A stretch of 64,000 nucleotides of DNA from Pantoea alfalfae (lineage in GTDB: Bacteria > Pseudomonadota > Gammaproteobacteria > Enterobacterales > Enterobacteriaceae). Positions within the stretch are counted from its first letter, which is position 1, and each line of letters opens with the position of its first letter. Made by a program: the position numbers and the translations under genes. The stretch is from assembly GCF_019880205.1 (NCBI RefSeq), contig NZ_CP082292.1, positions 3,844,001 to 3,908,000 on the forward strand, in the 5' to 3' direction. Positions 20,031 through 30,177 of this stretch are shown piece by piece. The notes beneath the pieces are model-generated. The model was not told the origin of the DNA, made no database searches, and saw nothing but the letters and a program-made list of their open reading frames with translations.

Positions 20031-20363
20031 TTACGCCAGGTTGGCGTTCAGGAACTCTTTCAGCTGGCCTTTAGACAGCGCGCCCACTTTGGTCGCGGCG
20101 ACTTCGCCATTTTTAAACAGCAGCAGCGTCGGGATACCACGAATGCCATATTTCGGCGCCGTGCCTGGGTTATCATCAATATTCAGCTTAGCGATGGTCA
20201 GCTTGCCATCATACTCTTCTGCAACTTCATCAAGGATGGGCGCGATCATTTTGCAAGGACCACACCATTCAGCCCAGAAATCTACCAGTGTAACGCCGTC
20301 GGCTTTCAGCACGTCGGTGTCGAAACTGTCATCAGTCAGATGAACGATTTTATCGCTGCTCAT
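20031..20363 (-). CDS. trxA: Thioredoxin 1
   Basis: General cytoplasmic dithiol reductant. 110 residues with the active site WCGPCK (Cys34 and Cys37 in this numbering) and the cis-Pro loop in [10 protein letters not shown]. The start has GGAG six bases upstream. It lies between rho and the divergent rhlB, as in E. coli. Confidence 0.98.
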   Translation of the reverse strand: MSSDKIVHLTDDSFDTDVLKADGVTLVDFWAEWCGPCKMIAPILDEVAEEYDGKLTIAKLNIDDNPGTAPKYGIRGIPTLLLFKNGEVAATKVGALSKGQLKEFLNANLA

Positions 20364-20479
20364 ATTTTACTCCAAAGATTATGCCTGGCGAATTGGCGTA
20401 ATATATACCAATGTTGGTTGACTTTATTTCATCGGATACGCTTTCGTAAAGCGATAGTAAGCTGATATTCTACCACACT

Positions 20480-21772
20480 ATGAGCAAAACACACTTAACT
20501 GAACAGAAGTTTTCCGACTTCGCCCTGCACCCAAAAGTGGTGGAAGCCCTTGATAGTAAAGGCTTTCAATACTGCACGCCGATTCAGGCGTTAGCTCTGC
20601 CTTTTACGCTTTCAGGGCGTGATGTTGCAGGCCAGGCGCAAACCGGTACCGGCAAAACGATGGCGTTTCTGACGTCAACGTTTCATCATCTTCTCTCACA
20701 TCCTGCGGCGGAAGGTCGTCAGGTTAACCAGCCACGGGCTTTAATTCTTGCGCCGACGCGTGAACTTGCTGTGCAGATTCATGCGGATGCCGAACCCCTT
20801 ACCGCCTCAACCGGCCTGAAACTGGGTCTCGCCTATGGCGGAGACGGTTATGACAAACAGCTGAAAGTGCTGGAACAGGGCGTTGATATTCTGGTGGCAA
20901 CCACCGGCCGCCTGATCGATTACGCGAAGCAGAATCATGTCAACCTCGGTGCCATTCAGGTCATGGTACTGGACGAAGCCGATCGCATGTTCGATCTCGG
21001 CTTTATTAAAGATATCCGCTGGCTGTTCCGTCGCATGCCGCCTGCTACGCAGCGTCTGAGTATGCTGTTCTCGGCGACGCTCTCTTATCGCGTCCGTGAA
21101 CTGGCGTTTGAGCACATGAACAGTGCTGAATATGTGGAAGTGGAACCGGAACAAAAAACCGGCCATCGCATTCAGGAAGAGCTTTTCTATCCGTCTAACG
21201 AAGAGAAAATGCGCCTGCTGCAGACACTGCTGGAAGAAGAGTGGCCCGATCGCGCCATTATCTTCGCCAATACCAAGCACCGCTGTGAAGATATCTGGGG
21301 CCACCTGGCTGCCGATGGACACCGTGTTGGTCTGCTGACCGGCGACGTGGCTCAGAAGAAACGCCTGCGCATTCTGGATGACTTCACCAAAGGTGATGTG
21401 GATATTCTGGTCGCCACCGATGTGGCCGCTCGCGGTCTGCACATTCCGGCTGTGACGCACGTCTTTAACTACGATCTGCCAGATGACTGTGAAGATTACG
21501 TTCACCGTATTGGCCGTACCGGTCGTGCAGGCGCCAGCGGACACTCTATCAGCCTGGCCTGTGAAGAGTACGCGCTGAACCTGCCTTCAATTGAAGAGTA
21601 CATTGGCCACAGCATTCCTGTCAGCAAGTACAGCAGCGAGGCGTTGTTAACCGATTTACCGCCGCCTAAACGTCTGCAACGCAGCCGTACCGGCAATGGC
21701 CAGCGTCGCGGAGGGAATAACGCCAATCGTCGCGGTGCTCCACGCAACAATAACCGCAAACGTTCAGGTTAG
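20480..21772 (+). CDS. rhlB: DEAD-box ATP-dependent RNA helicase RhlB
   Basis: Helicase of the RNA degradosome; unwinds RNA for RNase E/PNPase. 430 residues: Q motif (GFQYCTPIQ), Walker [22 protein letters not shown] and [10 protein letters not shown], then a basic C-terminal tail rich in Arg/Asn/Gly (about 395-430) that contacts RNA. Divergent from trxA across 116 bases; gppA follows after 6 nt. Confidence 0.97.
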   Translation: MSKTHLTEQKFSDFALHPKVVEALDSKGFQYCTPIQALALPFTLSGRDVAGQAQTGTGKTMAFLTSTFHHLLSHPAAEGRQVNQPRALILAPTRELAVQIHADAEPLTASTGLKLGLAYGGDGYDKQLKVLEQGVDILVATTGRLIDYAKQNHVNLGAIQVMVLDEADRMFDLGFIKDIRWLFRRMPPATQRLSMLFSATLSYRVRELAFEHMNSAEYVEVEPEQKTGHRIQEELFYPSNEEKMRLLQTLLEEEWPDRAIIFANTKHRCEDIWGHLAADGHRVGLLTGDVAQKKRLRILDDFTKGDVDILVATDVAARGLHIPAVTHVFNYDLPDDCEDYVHRIGRTGRAGASGHSISLACEEYALNLPSIEEYIGHSIPVSKYSSEALLTDLPPPKRLQRSRTGNGQRRGGNNANRRGAPRNNNRKRSG

Positions 21773-21778
21773 GCCACC

Positions 21779-23263
21779 ATGCTCAGCGCGTCGTCACTTT
21801 ATGCAGCGATCGATTTAGGGTCTAACAGCTTTCATATGTTGGTGGTGCGCGAAGTTTCTGGCAGTATTCAGACCGTCGCAAAAATTAAGCGCAAGGTTCG
21901 CCTTGCTGCCGGTCTGGATAAAAATAACCTGTTGTCAGCCGATGCGATGTCGCGTGGCTGGCAATGCCTCAGACTCTTCTCTGAACAATTGCAGGATATT
22001 CCCCCCGATCAGATTCGCGTGGTGGCGACCGCCACGCTGCGTCTGGCTGCCAATGCGCAGACCTTCCTCAACACCGCCCAGCAGATTCTCGGCTGTACCA
22101 TCAACGTCATCAGCGGTGAAGAAGAGGCGCGCCTGATTTATCAGGGCGTGGCCCACACTACCGGCGGTTCCGACCAGCGCTTAGTGGTCGATATCGGCGG
22201 CGGCAGTACCGAACTGGCTACCGGCGACGGTTCACACGCATCAGTGCTGTTCAGCCTGTCGATGGGCTGTGTGACGTGGCTGGAGCGCTTCTTCAGCGAT
22301 CGTCATCTGGCAAAAGAGAACTTCGACCAGGCTGAACAGGCGGCCCGTGAGATGATCCAGCCGATTGCCGCGCAACTGCGTGCGCAGGGCTGGCAGGCCT
22401 GTGTCGGGGCATCCGGCACGGTTCAGGCGCTGCAGGAGATTATGGTGGCGCAGGGTATGGATGAGCGCATCACGCTGAATAAACTGCAGCAGCTGAAGCA
22501 GCGCGCTATACAGTGCGGCAAACTGGAAGAGCTGGAAATTGAAGGACTGACGCTGGAACGGGCACTGGTGTTCCCCAGCGGCCTGTCGATCCTGATCGCT
22601 ATCTTCCAGGCGCTCAGCATTGATAGCATGACGCTGGCAGGTGGTGCACTGCGGGAAGGACTGGTTTACGGCATGCTGCATCTGCCGATTGACCGCGATA
22701 TCCGTACCCGCACGCTGCACAACGTTCAGCGCCGTTTCAGCATCGATGTCGAACAGGCAGACCGCGTGCGTCAGCTGGCAGAGAGCTTTTTCCGTCAGGT
22801 TTCCACGCCGTGGAAGCTGGATCAGCGCTGTCGTGAGCTGCTGCTCAGCGCCTGCGCGATCCACGAAATTGGCCTGAGCGTCGACTTCCGTCATGCGCCG
22901 CAGCACGCGGCGTATCTGGTGCGTCACCTCGACCTTCCCGGCTTCACACCGGCACAGAAGAAGCTGCTGGCCTGTTTACTGCAAAATCAGAGCGGCAGCA
23001 TCGATCTGGCATTGCTGACTCAGCAAAACGCGCTGCCGCCGCGCCTGGCGGAACGGATGTGCCGTCTGCTACGGCTGGCGATTATTTTCTCCACCCGCCG
23101 TCGCGACGACACCCTGCCTGCAGTGCGGTTACTGGCAGACGATGATGCCCTGCATCTGACCCTGCCCGCAGGCTGGCTGGAGGCGCATCCGCTGCGCAGC
23201 GAACTGCTGGAGCAGGAAAGCCACTATCAGTCTTACGTCCACTGGTTGTTAACCCTGTCGTAA
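21779..23263 (+). CDS. gppA: Guanosine pentaphosphate phosphohydrolase / exopolyphosphatase family
   Basis: Converts pppGpp to ppGpp in the stringent response and can also degrade polyphosphate. 494 residues: the ASKHA actin-like fold with phosphate-binding loop [12 protein letters not shown] at the N-terminus, [14 protein letters not shown] and [11 protein letters not shown], then an HD-like C-terminal domain (HEIGLSVDF...[10 protein letters not shown]). Co-directional with rhlB, 6 nt apart. Confidence 0.96.
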   Translation: MLSASSLYAAIDLGSNSFHMLVVREVSGSIQTVAKIKRKVRLAAGLDKNNLLSADAMSRGWQCLRLFSEQLQDIPPDQIRVVATATLRLAANAQTFLNTAQQILGCTINVISGEEEARLIYQGVAHTTGGSDQRLVVDIGGGSTELATGDGSHASVLFSLSMGCVTWLERFFSDRHLAKENFDQAEQAAREMIQPIAAQLRAQGWQACVGASGTVQALQEIMVAQGMDERITLNKLQQLKQRAIQCGKLEELEIEGLTLERALVFPSGLSILIAIFQALSIDSMTLAGGALREGLVYGMLHLPIDRDIRTRTLHNVQRRFSIDVEQADRVRQLAESFFRQVSTPWKLDQRCRELLLSACAIHEIGLSVDFRHAPQHAAYLVRHLDLPGFTPAQKKLLACLLQNQSGSIDLALLTQQNALPPRLAERMCRLLRLAIIFSTRRRDDTLPAVRLLADDDALHLTLPAGWLEAHPLRSELLEQESHYQSYVHWLLTLS

Positions 23264-23275
23264 TGGCACCCGCGT

Positions 23276-23296
23276 GAGGCGAATCTCCTTCGCCTC
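23276..23296. other. Inverted repeat between convergent gppA and rep
   Basis: Perfect 8-bp stem GAGGCGAA/TTCGCCTC with a 5-nt loop, in the 42-base gap between the two stop codons. No T-run on either side, so it is a weak or rho-assisted terminator at best. Confidence 0.4.
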
Positions 23297-23305
23297 CTGC
23301 GAGGT

Positions 23306-25327
23306 TTAACTCTTCTTCGCCTTATCGAGCATCGCTCTCAACCCGGCGACCCGACTCTGCCCGGTTTTCATCCGCTCTTCCGCACTGACCACTTTGCGCT
23401 CGGTCTCCCATTGCAGATCGTCCTGGGGCAACTCCAGCAGGAAACGACTTGGTTCAGGCCGGATTAACTCGCCATACTGCCGGCGCTCGCGACACAGGGT
23501 GAAAGTCAGTTCTTTCTGCGCCCGCGTGATCCCCACGTAAGCCAGGCGACGCTCCTCTTCGATGTTGTTCTCATCGATACTGCTCTGATGCGGCAGCAGT
23601 CCCTCTTCCATGCCCACCAGGAATACATAGGGGAACTCCAGACCTTTAGAGGCATGCAGCGTCATCAATTGCACCTGATCAAGCTCTTCATCACTTTCAC
23701 CGCGCTCCATCATGTCGCGCAGGGTAAAGCGCGTTACCACCTGCGCCAGCGTCATCGGCTCATCAATATCGCTGCCTTCCAGCATTTCAGTCATCCACTG
23801 AAACAGCGTATTGACGTTTTTCATCCGCATTTCGGCGGCTTTCGGGCTGCCGGAGGTTTCGAATAGCCAGCTTTCGTAGTCGATGCCGCGAATCAAATCG
23901 CGGACGGCATTCACCGGCTCACGTTCGCTCAGCTGGATAATCTCATTCAGCCAGTGGGTGAAGCGCTGCAGATGCTCCAGACCACGGCCGCTCAGCGTCT
24001 GCCCCAGACCGACATCAAAGCTGGCGTTAAACAGACTCTTGCTCCGCAGGTTGGCCCACTCACCGAGCTTCTGCAGCGTCGCCGGGCCAATCTCGCGGCG
24101 CGGCGTATTGACGATCCGCAGAAACGCGCTGTCATCCTCGGGATTGGTCAGCACACGCAGATAGGCGAGCAGATCTTTGATCTCAGGACGTGAGAAGAAG
24201 GAGGTGCCGCCAGAGATGCGATAAGGGATGCGGTTCTGCATCAGAAACTTTTCAAAGGTCCGTGACTGATGGTTACCACGATAGAGAATCGCGTAATCTT
24301 TGTACTGCGTTTTGTTGATAAAGTGATGCGCGATCAGTTCGCCAGTGACCCGCTCCGCCTCATGCTCTTCGCTGTTGGCGGTAAGCACTTTCAACTCGCT
24401 ACCCTGCCCCAGCTCCGAAAAGAGGCGCTTTTCAAAGACGTGCGGATTATTGGCAATCAGGATATTTGCCGCTTTCAGTATGCGCTGCGAAGAACGATAG
24501 TTCTGCTCCAGCTTCACCACCTCCAGCGCCGGGAAATCCTGATTCAGCAGCACCAGATTCTGCGGCCGTGCGCCGCGCCAGGAGTAGATCGACTGGTCAT
24601 CATCGCCGACTACTGTGAAGCGCGCGCGTGCGCCAACCAGCAGCTTAACCAGTTCATACTGGCTGGTGTTGGTGTCCTGATACTCATCCACCAGCAGATA
24701 GCGGATACGCTGCTGCCAGCGCTCGCGCACTTCCTGATTACGCTGCAGCAGCAGCGTCGGCAGCAGGATCAGGTCATCAAAATCCAGTACGTTGCACGCC
24801 TTCAGATGCTGGCTGTAGAGGGCATAGCAGTGGGCAAAGATATTATCCTGCTGCGAGCGCGCCAGCGCGGCGGCGCCCTGCGGATCGATCAGATCATTTT
24901 TCCAGTTCGAAATGGTGGAGATGAGCTGCTGTAGCAGCGTCTTATCCTCTTCCAGCCACTCTTTGGTCAGCTCTTTTAGCAGGGCGAGCTGATCCTGATC
25001 GTCGAACAGTGAGAAGTTGGACTTCATGCCCAGCGCCGCCGTCTCGCGCTTGATGATCTCCAGTCCCAGCGTATGGAAAGTCGAGATCAGCAGGCCACGC
25101 GCCTCTTTGCGGCCCAGCGTCTGTGCCACACGCTCTTTCATTTCGCGCGAGGCTTTATTGGTAAAGGTTACTGCGGCGATATGGCGCGCCTGATAGCCGC
25201 ATTCACGAATCAGATGGGCGATTTTGTTGGTAATCACGCGGGTTTTGCCTGATCCCGCGCCCGCCAGCACCAGACAGGGACCGGTAACAAATTCGACGGC
25301 ACGTTGTTGGCTGGGGTTTAAACGCAT
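23306..25327 (-). CDS. rep: ATP-dependent DNA helicase Rep
   Basis: 3'-5' superfamily 1 helicase that clears proteins ahead of replication forks and binds DnaB. 673 residues, identical in length to E. coli Rep: Walker A in [15 protein letters not shown] near the N-terminus, motif [10 protein letters not shown], motif [16 protein letters not shown], and [14 protein letters not shown] and [11 protein letters not shown] near the C-terminus. The start ATG has only a weak ribosome-binding site. Confidence 0.97.
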   Translation of the reverse strand: MRLNPSQQRAVEFVTGPCLVLAGAGSGKTRVITNKIAHLIRECGYQARHIAAVTFTNKASREMKERVAQTLGRKEARGLLISTFHTLGLEIIKRETAALGMKSNFSLFDDQDQLALLKELTKEWLEEDKTLLQQLISTISNWKNDLIDPQGAAALARSQQDNIFAHCYALYSQHLKACNVLDFDDLILLPTLLLQRNQEVRERWQQRIRYLLVDEYQDTNTSQYELVKLLVGARARFTVVGDDDQSIYSWRGARPQNLVLLNQDFPALEVVKLEQNYRSSQRILKAANILIANNPHVFEKRLFSELGQGSELKVLTANSEEHEAERVTGELIAHHFINKTQYKDYAILYRGNHQSRTFEKFLMQNRIPYRISGGTSFFSRPEIKDLLAYLRVLTNPEDDSAFLRIVNTPRREIGPATLQKLGEWANLRSKSLFNASFDVGLGQTLSGRGLEHLQRFTHWLNEIIQLSEREPVNAVRDLIRGIDYESWLFETSGSPKAAEMRMKNVNTLFQWMTEMLEGSDIDEPMTLAQVVTRFTLRDMMERGESDEELDQVQLMTLHASKGLEFPYVFLVGMEEGLLPHQSSIDENNIEEERRLAYVGITRAQKELTFTLCRERRQYGELIRPEPSRFLLELPQDDLQWETERKVVSAEERMKTGQSRVAGLRAMLDKAKKS

Positions 25328-25402
25328 AAAAGAAATCGCCTGATTGAATCAAAAGAAAGGGGTTTATACTGGGCGGCAATTATACACAAGCGAGATACCA
25401 AC

Positions 25403-25684
25403 ATGGCGAAAACCGCGGCGGCTTTACACATCCTGGTCAAAGAGGAAGCGCTGGCAAAAGAGATTCTGGCGAAACTGGCGAAAGGCGGCAATTTCCAGGA
25501 GCTGGCAAAGAAGCACTCTACCTGTCCTTCCGGCCGGAAGGGGGGCGATCTGGGCGAGTTCCGTCAGGGACAGATGGTGCCGGCCTTTGATAAAGCGGTC
25601 TTTACCTGCCCGCTGCTGACGCCTTACGGGCCGGTAAAGACCGGCTTTGGTTATCACATTATCAAAGTGCTCTACCGCAACTAG
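25403..25684 (+). CDS. ppiC: Parvulin-type peptidyl-prolyl isomerase C
   Basis: Small cytoplasmic prolyl isomerase. 93 residues, the complete single-domain parvulin: [34 protein letters not shown] and [11 protein letters not shown]. The ATG at 25403 ([10 protein letters not shown]) is used as in E. coli; an upstream in-frame start at 25344 is ignored. The stop codon abuts that of the next, convergent gene with no spacer. ilvC, its neighbour in E. coli, is not here. Confidence 0.95.
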   Translation: MAKTAAALHILVKEEALAKEILAKLAKGGNFQELAKKHSTCPSGRKGGDLGEFRQGQMVPAFDKAVFTCPLLTPYGPVKTGFGYHIIKVLYRN

Positions 25685-27745
25685 TTACTTCTTCTGCTTC
25701 ATCTGCTGCAGGACGGTGCTGCACTGATTGTCTTCGTTATCGCTTGGCGAGATCATGGCCAGCAGCGCCGCTGCCGGGCCGACGACCGCACCCAGTGCCA
25801 CAGCAGCGGCACCGCGGGCCAGCAATGGCCCTGCTTTCACGCCTGCATCAGGATTTTTAAAGGTACCGCGCACGTAGAGCGGGGAGCGCAGCGTCACGAT
25901 GCGGATGCCCTTACTCTCCGGATTCACCGACAGATCCAGTCTCTCACTGGCGAAGTTGGCGTTGCCTGACACATTGATAATCGCGTTCTCGGTATCAAAT
26001 ACAAACAGGTTCGGGGTCGCCACACCATTCTGCAGTCTGAGATCGGTCGCGGCGCAGTTGATACGCACCTGGTCATCGCCAAACAGCTTGCCCACCACGT
26101 AGTTACCGACGTTGAGTCCGGCAATCTCCATCAGGCTGCGACTGATCAGCCCATCATTCATCAGCAGCTTAAGCTGACCATTGCTGGTCGCCAGCAGATC
26201 GGCCACTGAGTTACCGGTGCCGGTAAAGCTGGCATCGCCATTGAGCTGACCACGGCTGTTCTTCATTGCGTCCACCGTCGGGAAGAGCTGACGCAGCTGC
26301 AGCTTACGTACATGAAGGTCAACCCGACCACGCATCGGCGAGCGATCGCCCTCCAGTCGGATGGTGCTGTTGAGACTGCCACCTGCCACACCAAAGCGCA
26401 GCGGATCCAGCAGCAGATCGCCGCTTTTCAGCTGTAAGTGGGTGTAGAGATCGCTTAACGGCAGTGAATTACTGTGTTCGATTCGTTTGCCGCTGAACTT
26501 CACATCGGCATCCATCACGTCCCAGTTTTTGGTCTCAAATTTATCGTGCGGCAGCACGCGGTCGGCGGGTTGATTCGATTTCTCACCGCGACGGGCTTTG
26601 GCCTGCGCGGTTTTTTCACTGCCTTTGCCAGAGTCTACGCCAATCAGCGGCCCCAGATCGGCCATGCGCAGTTGCTCCGAGGTCAGTTCACCGGTCAACG
26701 TTGGACGGGGTTTGCCCTGCGTGTAAATCAGGGAGCCATGAATATCGCTGTCGCCAATGTGTCCGTTGAATTTCTCATAACGGTAGACCGCACCTTTTTC
26801 GCCATTGAATTTAGCAATCAGATGGCCGTCAGTTTCATAAGGCGGTGTGTCAGGCAACAGGACGCCGGTCAGGCCGTAGAGATTCGCCAGCGTATCGCCC
26901 GAGAAGCGCAGTCGCACATTCAGCCCGCCGAGGTTCATTGGATCCTGCAGACCACCGGTGACCTGCACGCGCGTGGAGCCATTGCGCACATCGGCCTGAA
27001 TCGGGAACGGGGTGTTCTGGCTGCGCAGCGACAGCATGCCGCCGATTTTGCCGTCGCCACTGAGATTCTCGTTGTTGTAGGTGCCACTGGCCTTCCAGCC
27101 AAAGACAAAGTTGCCCGCGCCCTTCTGCTGGTCGTTGCCGCCGGCGATCTGCGCGTAAGGCACCGGTTTGCCTAGCGGATTGACCTGCACCGTCACATCT
27201 GCACGGTTAACGGCATCGCGATAACGAATCTGGCCCTGATCGAACAGAATATTATCCAGACGGAAGGACCAGGCCGATGGCGCGGCATTCTTCTCATCTT
27301 TGTCGCTTTCGGCCAGCGTAAAGGTCCAGTTGTTCTTTTTATCTGCAGTCTGGATCAATCGGGCATCGGGCCGCTGCAGCTTAATCCATGGAATGAACAG
27401 CTCCTTATGCAGCAACGACAGCGGTGACAGCGTGGCATCCACACGTTGCAGATGCACCATGGTGACGTCAGAAATATCTGGCGGATTGCCCAGCATAATA
27501 TCTTCCGCATGCACCTGCGGCCATGGCACCCAGCGCCGCCAGCCTGCCTCGTCGCGATTTCTCGCCCAGTCGATACCCAAATCTCCCCGTATCGCAAAGG
27601 GGCGATTTAATTCGGTAGAGACTTTCTGATTGATGGTGGGTTTCAGGCGATTCCAGTCAAAGGTGGCGATGACGACGATAATCACCACGATTAATAACAC
27701 CAGAATTCCTGCTACCCAGCTGACTATTTTCCCGGTACGCGACAT
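25685..27745 (-). CDS. yhjG: AsmA-family inner-membrane/periplasmic protein (YhjG)
   Basis: AsmA-like proteins are anchored in the inner membrane and span the periplasm; the larger members carry phospholipid to the outer membrane, while the role of YhjG is not defined. 686 residues: TM helix at about 7-29, then FDWNRLKPTINQKV and the long beta-rich AsmA repeat, ending with a conserved C-terminal ITLRSPLYVRGTFKNPD block. The ATG at 27745 is used because AAGGAG lies 8 bases upstream; a start 24 bases further up lacks support. In E. coli it also neighbours pdeH and kdgK. Confidence 0.92.
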   Translation of the reverse strand: MSRTGKIVSWVAGILVLLIVVIIVVIATFDWNRLKPTINQKVSTELNRPFAIRGDLGIDWARNRDEAGWRRWVPWPQVHAEDIMLGNPPDISDVTMVHLQRVDATLSPLSLLHKELFIPWIKLQRPDARLIQTADKKNNWTFTLAESDKDEKNAAPSAWSFRLDNILFDQGQIRYRDAVNRADVTVQVNPLGKPVPYAQIAGGNDQQKGAGNFVFGWKASGTYNNENLSGDGKIGGMLSLRSQNTPFPIQADVRNGSTRVQVTGGLQDPMNLGGLNVRLRFSGDTLANLYGLTGVLLPDTPPYETDGHLIAKFNGEKGAVYRYEKFNGHIGDSDIHGSLIYTQGKPRPTLTGELTSEQLRMADLGPLIGVDSGKGSEKTAQAKARRGEKSNQPADRVLPHDKFETKNWDVMDADVKFSGKRIEHSNSLPLSDLYTHLQLKSGDLLLDPLRFGVAGGSLNSTIRLEGDRSPMRGRVDLHVRKLQLRQLFPTVDAMKNSRGQLNGDASFTGTGNSVADLLATSNGQLKLLMNDGLISRSLMEIAGLNVGNYVVGKLFGDDQVRINCAATDLRLQNGVATPNLFVFDTENAIINVSGNANFASERLDLSVNPESKGIRIVTLRSPLYVRGTFKNPDAGVKAGPLLARGAAAVALGAVVGPAAALLAMISPSDNEDNQCSTVLQQMKQKK

Positions 27746-27808
27746 TACGCTTTCTCCTTGCACATTCACGGTCTGCGTTAAAGATAGTCGAGACGGCGAG
27801 CAACGGCA

Positions 27809-28582
27809 TCAGGGAAGCTGGATAGTGAGATGATTCAGTTCAGAAAATGGGACAGGTCGCGAAAAGTAGTAGCCCTGGGCCGCGATAGCGGGGGATGCTT
27901 TAACCTGCTGCCACTGCGCTTCCGTCTCCACGCCTTCAACAATGACGCCGTTGCAGTAGCGATTGATCAGCGCCAGCAGCATCGAAAACAGGCTGCGCCC
28001 TTCATTGGTGGTGCCCAGCATAGTAAAAAGGTCGCGCGACAGCTTGATGTAATCATATTTCAGTTCGGTCAGCGCCGAGAAATTCGCCATACCCGAACCG
28101 AAGTCATCCAGCCACAGCGGCCCCAGTTCAGGTATTTTCGCTACTTTCTCCTCCTGCGGCAGCGCCTGGTGCTCGGTGAGTTCAAAGCGTATCCATGGCA
28201 GGCTGGCAATGAGGCGACGAATAGCGGGTCGGTGCTGAATGGCCAGCAGTGAGGGACCGTCTATGTTGACCGAGGCGACCACATCATTGTGTTCGAAAAA
28301 TGCAGTCCATTCTGCGAGGAGCTCGAGCTGCTCATACACTACGTTCAGGCGCTGAGCGATATCGAGTCCGGCAAACCAGGCTTCAGGCGAGAGATTCCTT
28401 TCCGGCGCCATGGGATGATAAACGGCGGTCAGCAGTTCAATCGCCAGTAACCGACCTGTTACCCGATAAATCGGCTGAAACCGATAGCGTCGATGACATT
28501 GTTGCCAGAAGAGCGGCGTTTCCGTGTGGAGATTAAGGTCGGTTGAAGACGGCAGCCATTGGCTAATATTCTCCATCACCAT
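27809..28582 (-). CDS. pdeH: Cyclic-di-GMP phosphodiesterase PdeH (YhjH)
   Basis: Stand-alone EAL domain enzyme that lowers c-di-GMP so that YcgR does not brake flagella, and that indirectly dampens cellulose output. 257 residues; motifs in order: ELLTAV (EAL equivalent, catalytic Glu), SVNIDG, FELTEH, LDDFGSG, YIKLSRDLF and VEGVET, all metal and substrate residues intact. The open frame extends upstream to 28711, but the ATG at 28582 has AGGA 7 bases before it and matches E. coli PdeH length (255). A possible sigma-28 promoter lies upstream. Confidence 0.93.
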   Translation of the reverse strand: MVMENISQWLPSSTDLNLHTETPLFWQQCHRRYRFQPIYRVTGRLLAIELLTAVYHPMAPERNLSPEAWFAGLDIAQRLNVVYEQLELLAEWTAFFEHNDVVASVNIDGPSLLAIQHRPAIRRLIASLPWIRFELTEHQALPQEEKVAKIPELGPLWLDDFGSGMANFSALTELKYDYIKLSRDLFTMLGTTNEGRSLFSMLLALINRYCNGVIVEGVETEAQWQQVKASPAIAAQGYYFSRPVPFSELNHLTIQLP

Positions 28583-28710
28583 GCTATTTTCCTGGTTGGT
28601 AATACGTCCCCAAAACGGGAGACTCAAGCGATTATCGTAAATGCCTGTGATAATGAGATGAATGGGGCGGCCGTATGAAAACGGAGAGTTTACCAGCCGT
28701 TTCGTTAGCA

Positions 28711-28737
28711 TAATCGGTAAAACAGGCCGAAATTAGC
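28711..28737 (-). promoter_or_regulatory. Possible sigma-28 (FliA) promoter of pdeH
   Basis: Minus-strand GCTAATTT, 11 bases, ACCGATTA against consensus TAAAGTTT-N11-GCCGATAA: six of eight at -10, half of the -35. E. coli yhjH is a class-3 flagellar gene, which makes the weak match worth noting. Transcription would start near 28704, inside the longer open frame, supporting the 28582 start. Confidence 0.35.
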
Positions 28738-28779
28738 CGCTCTTATCGCCCGGATCGCGGCTTTTCTGCGCCTTAAGTT

Positions 28780-28801
28780 AAATTAAAACACCGTTTTAAA
28801 A
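28780..28801. promoter_or_regulatory. Probable KdgR operator upstream of kdgK
   Basis: Palindrome TTAAAACACCGTTTTAA, with flanking A-runs, fits the KdgR box pattern AAAAC-N3-GTTTT that controls pectin and hexuronate catabolism genes. It sits 63 bases before the kdgK start and between kdgK and the divergent pdeH. Confidence 0.6.
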
Positions 28802-28863
28802 CCATTGACGTCTGCCATACCAGACGCGAGACTAAGGCGATATTTCACTACAGGTCTGAAACC

Positions 28864-29796
28864 ATGACGCAGAAGAAAATTGCCATCATCGGCGAATGCA
28901 TGATTGAGCTGTCCGAAAAGGGTGAGAACATTAAGCGAGGCTTTGGCGGCGATACCCTTAACACGGCGGTGTATCTCGCCCGCCAGGTTGATGAGCCGCA
29001 GTTGCGGGTCGATTATGTCACCGCGCTGGGGACGGATTCGTTCAGCGATCAGATGATCGCAGCCTGGCAGCAGGAGAAGGTGAATACGGACCTGATTCAG
29101 CGCCTCGATAATAAGATGCCGGGCCTGTATGTGATTGAAACCGATGCCGACGGCGAGCGTACGTTCTGGTACTGGCGCAGCGATGCTGCCGCGCGTTACT
29201 GGCTCGACAGCCCGCAATCCGCAGAGATAGCCGAACAGCTGTCGCACTACGATTATCTCTACCTCAGCGGCATCAGTCTGGCGATTCTGCCGCCGGCAAG
29301 TCGTGAGAAGCTGATGGCGCTGCTGGCCCGCTGCCAGGCGAATGGCGGCAGGGTGATTTTCGATAACAACTACCGCCCGCGTTTATGGGCCGACCGCGCC
29401 AGCGCGCAGGCTGCATATCGCGCCATGCTGAACTGTACCGATATCGCTTTCCTGACGCTGGATGATGAACATCTGCTGTGGGGCGAGCAGCCGCTCGATG
29501 ACGTTATTTCGCGTACCCGTCAGGCCGGTGCCAGCGAAATCGTCATTAAGCGGGGTGCAGAGTCATGTCTGGTCGCTATCGGCGATGCGCCGCTGATTGA
29601 GGTGCCTGCGGTACGTCTGGCGAAAGAGAGAGTAATCGATACGACGGCCGCTGGCGATTCATTCAGTGCCGGGTATCTGGCGCGCCGTCTGACGGGCGCT
29701 TCTGCAGAGGCCGCCGCGCAGCGCGGACACCTGACCGCCAGCACCGTGATTCAGCATCGCGGTGCGATTATTCCGGCAGCGGCGATGCCAGAGTGA
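28864..29796 (+). CDS. kdgK: 2-keto-3-deoxygluconate kinase
   Basis: Phosphorylates KDG to KDPG, joining pectin/hexuronate breakdown to the Entner-Doudoroff pathway. 310 residues, PfkB/ribokinase family: N-terminal GECMIELS, substrate loop GFGGDTLNTA, ATP/anion-hole signature DTTAAGDSFSAGYL with the catalytic Asp. AGG lies about 10 bases before ATG. A KdgR-type operator precedes it and a strong terminator follows. Confidence 0.96.
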   Translation: MTQKKIAIIGECMIELSEKGENIKRGFGGDTLNTAVYLARQVDEPQLRVDYVTALGTDSFSDQMIAAWQQEKVNTDLIQRLDNKMPGLYVIETDADGERTFWYWRSDAAARYWLDSPQSAEIAEQLSHYDYLYLSGISLAILPPASREKLMALLARCQANGGRVIFDNNYRPRLWADRASAQAAYRAMLNCTDIAFLTLDDEHLLWGEQPLDDVISRTRQAGASEIVIKRGAESCLVAIGDAPLIEVPAVRLAKERVIDTTAAGDSFSAGYLARRLTGASAEAAAQRGHLTASTVIQHRGAIIPAAAMPE

Positions 29797-29848
29797 TGCT
29801 GTAGCAGTTAGCGTCGTGAAGATCTATCTGCGAATATAGATGACGGAA

Positions 29849-29873
29849 AATGCGCCCTTGGGCGCATTTTTTT
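29849..29873 (+). terminator. Rho-independent terminator of kdgK
   Basis: Stem TGCGCCC/GGGCGCA, 2-nt loop, seven T, 53 bases after the kdgK stop. Confidence 0.87.
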
Positions 29874-29917
29874 GCGCTGCTGGTTATGTCTGGCTGAGTC
29901 GCGGTGAGAAGGAGCCT

Positions 29918-30106
29918 GCACAGGAAACCGGGTCAGATCGGAAAGACGCAAAAAATGTCATCCCTGACACGTTCGGTCCGCGCGATTACGCACCTCATCC
30001 CTGAGGTGCGCCCGTACCCGGGCCAACGCGTTGCGTTGTTCAAAAACGCTCCCGGCGTTTTTGTCTTGCGCGGGACGCTTTCCTCTTCTGACCCGGTTCC
30101 CTGCGC
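29918..30106. repeat. Structured dispersed repeat, copy C (complete, inverted relative to A and B)
   Basis: On the minus strand it repeats copy A: left arm 30087-30106, series of hairpins including AACGCAACGCGTT, GCCCGGGTACGGGC and CGCACCTCA/TGAGGTGCG, right arm 29918-29937. The two arms pair with each other at 18 of 20 positions. They carry ACCGGG where both arms of copy A carry ACACGG, so both arms have changed together. It occupies most of the 381-base gap between kdgK and the convergent MsbA-like gene. Confidence 0.8.
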
Positions 30107-30177
30107 GTTGAGCTGATTTATTGCTGCTGGATTCACTCTGATTTGCCTTTCAGGCAGTGATTTGGCACAAACAACTC

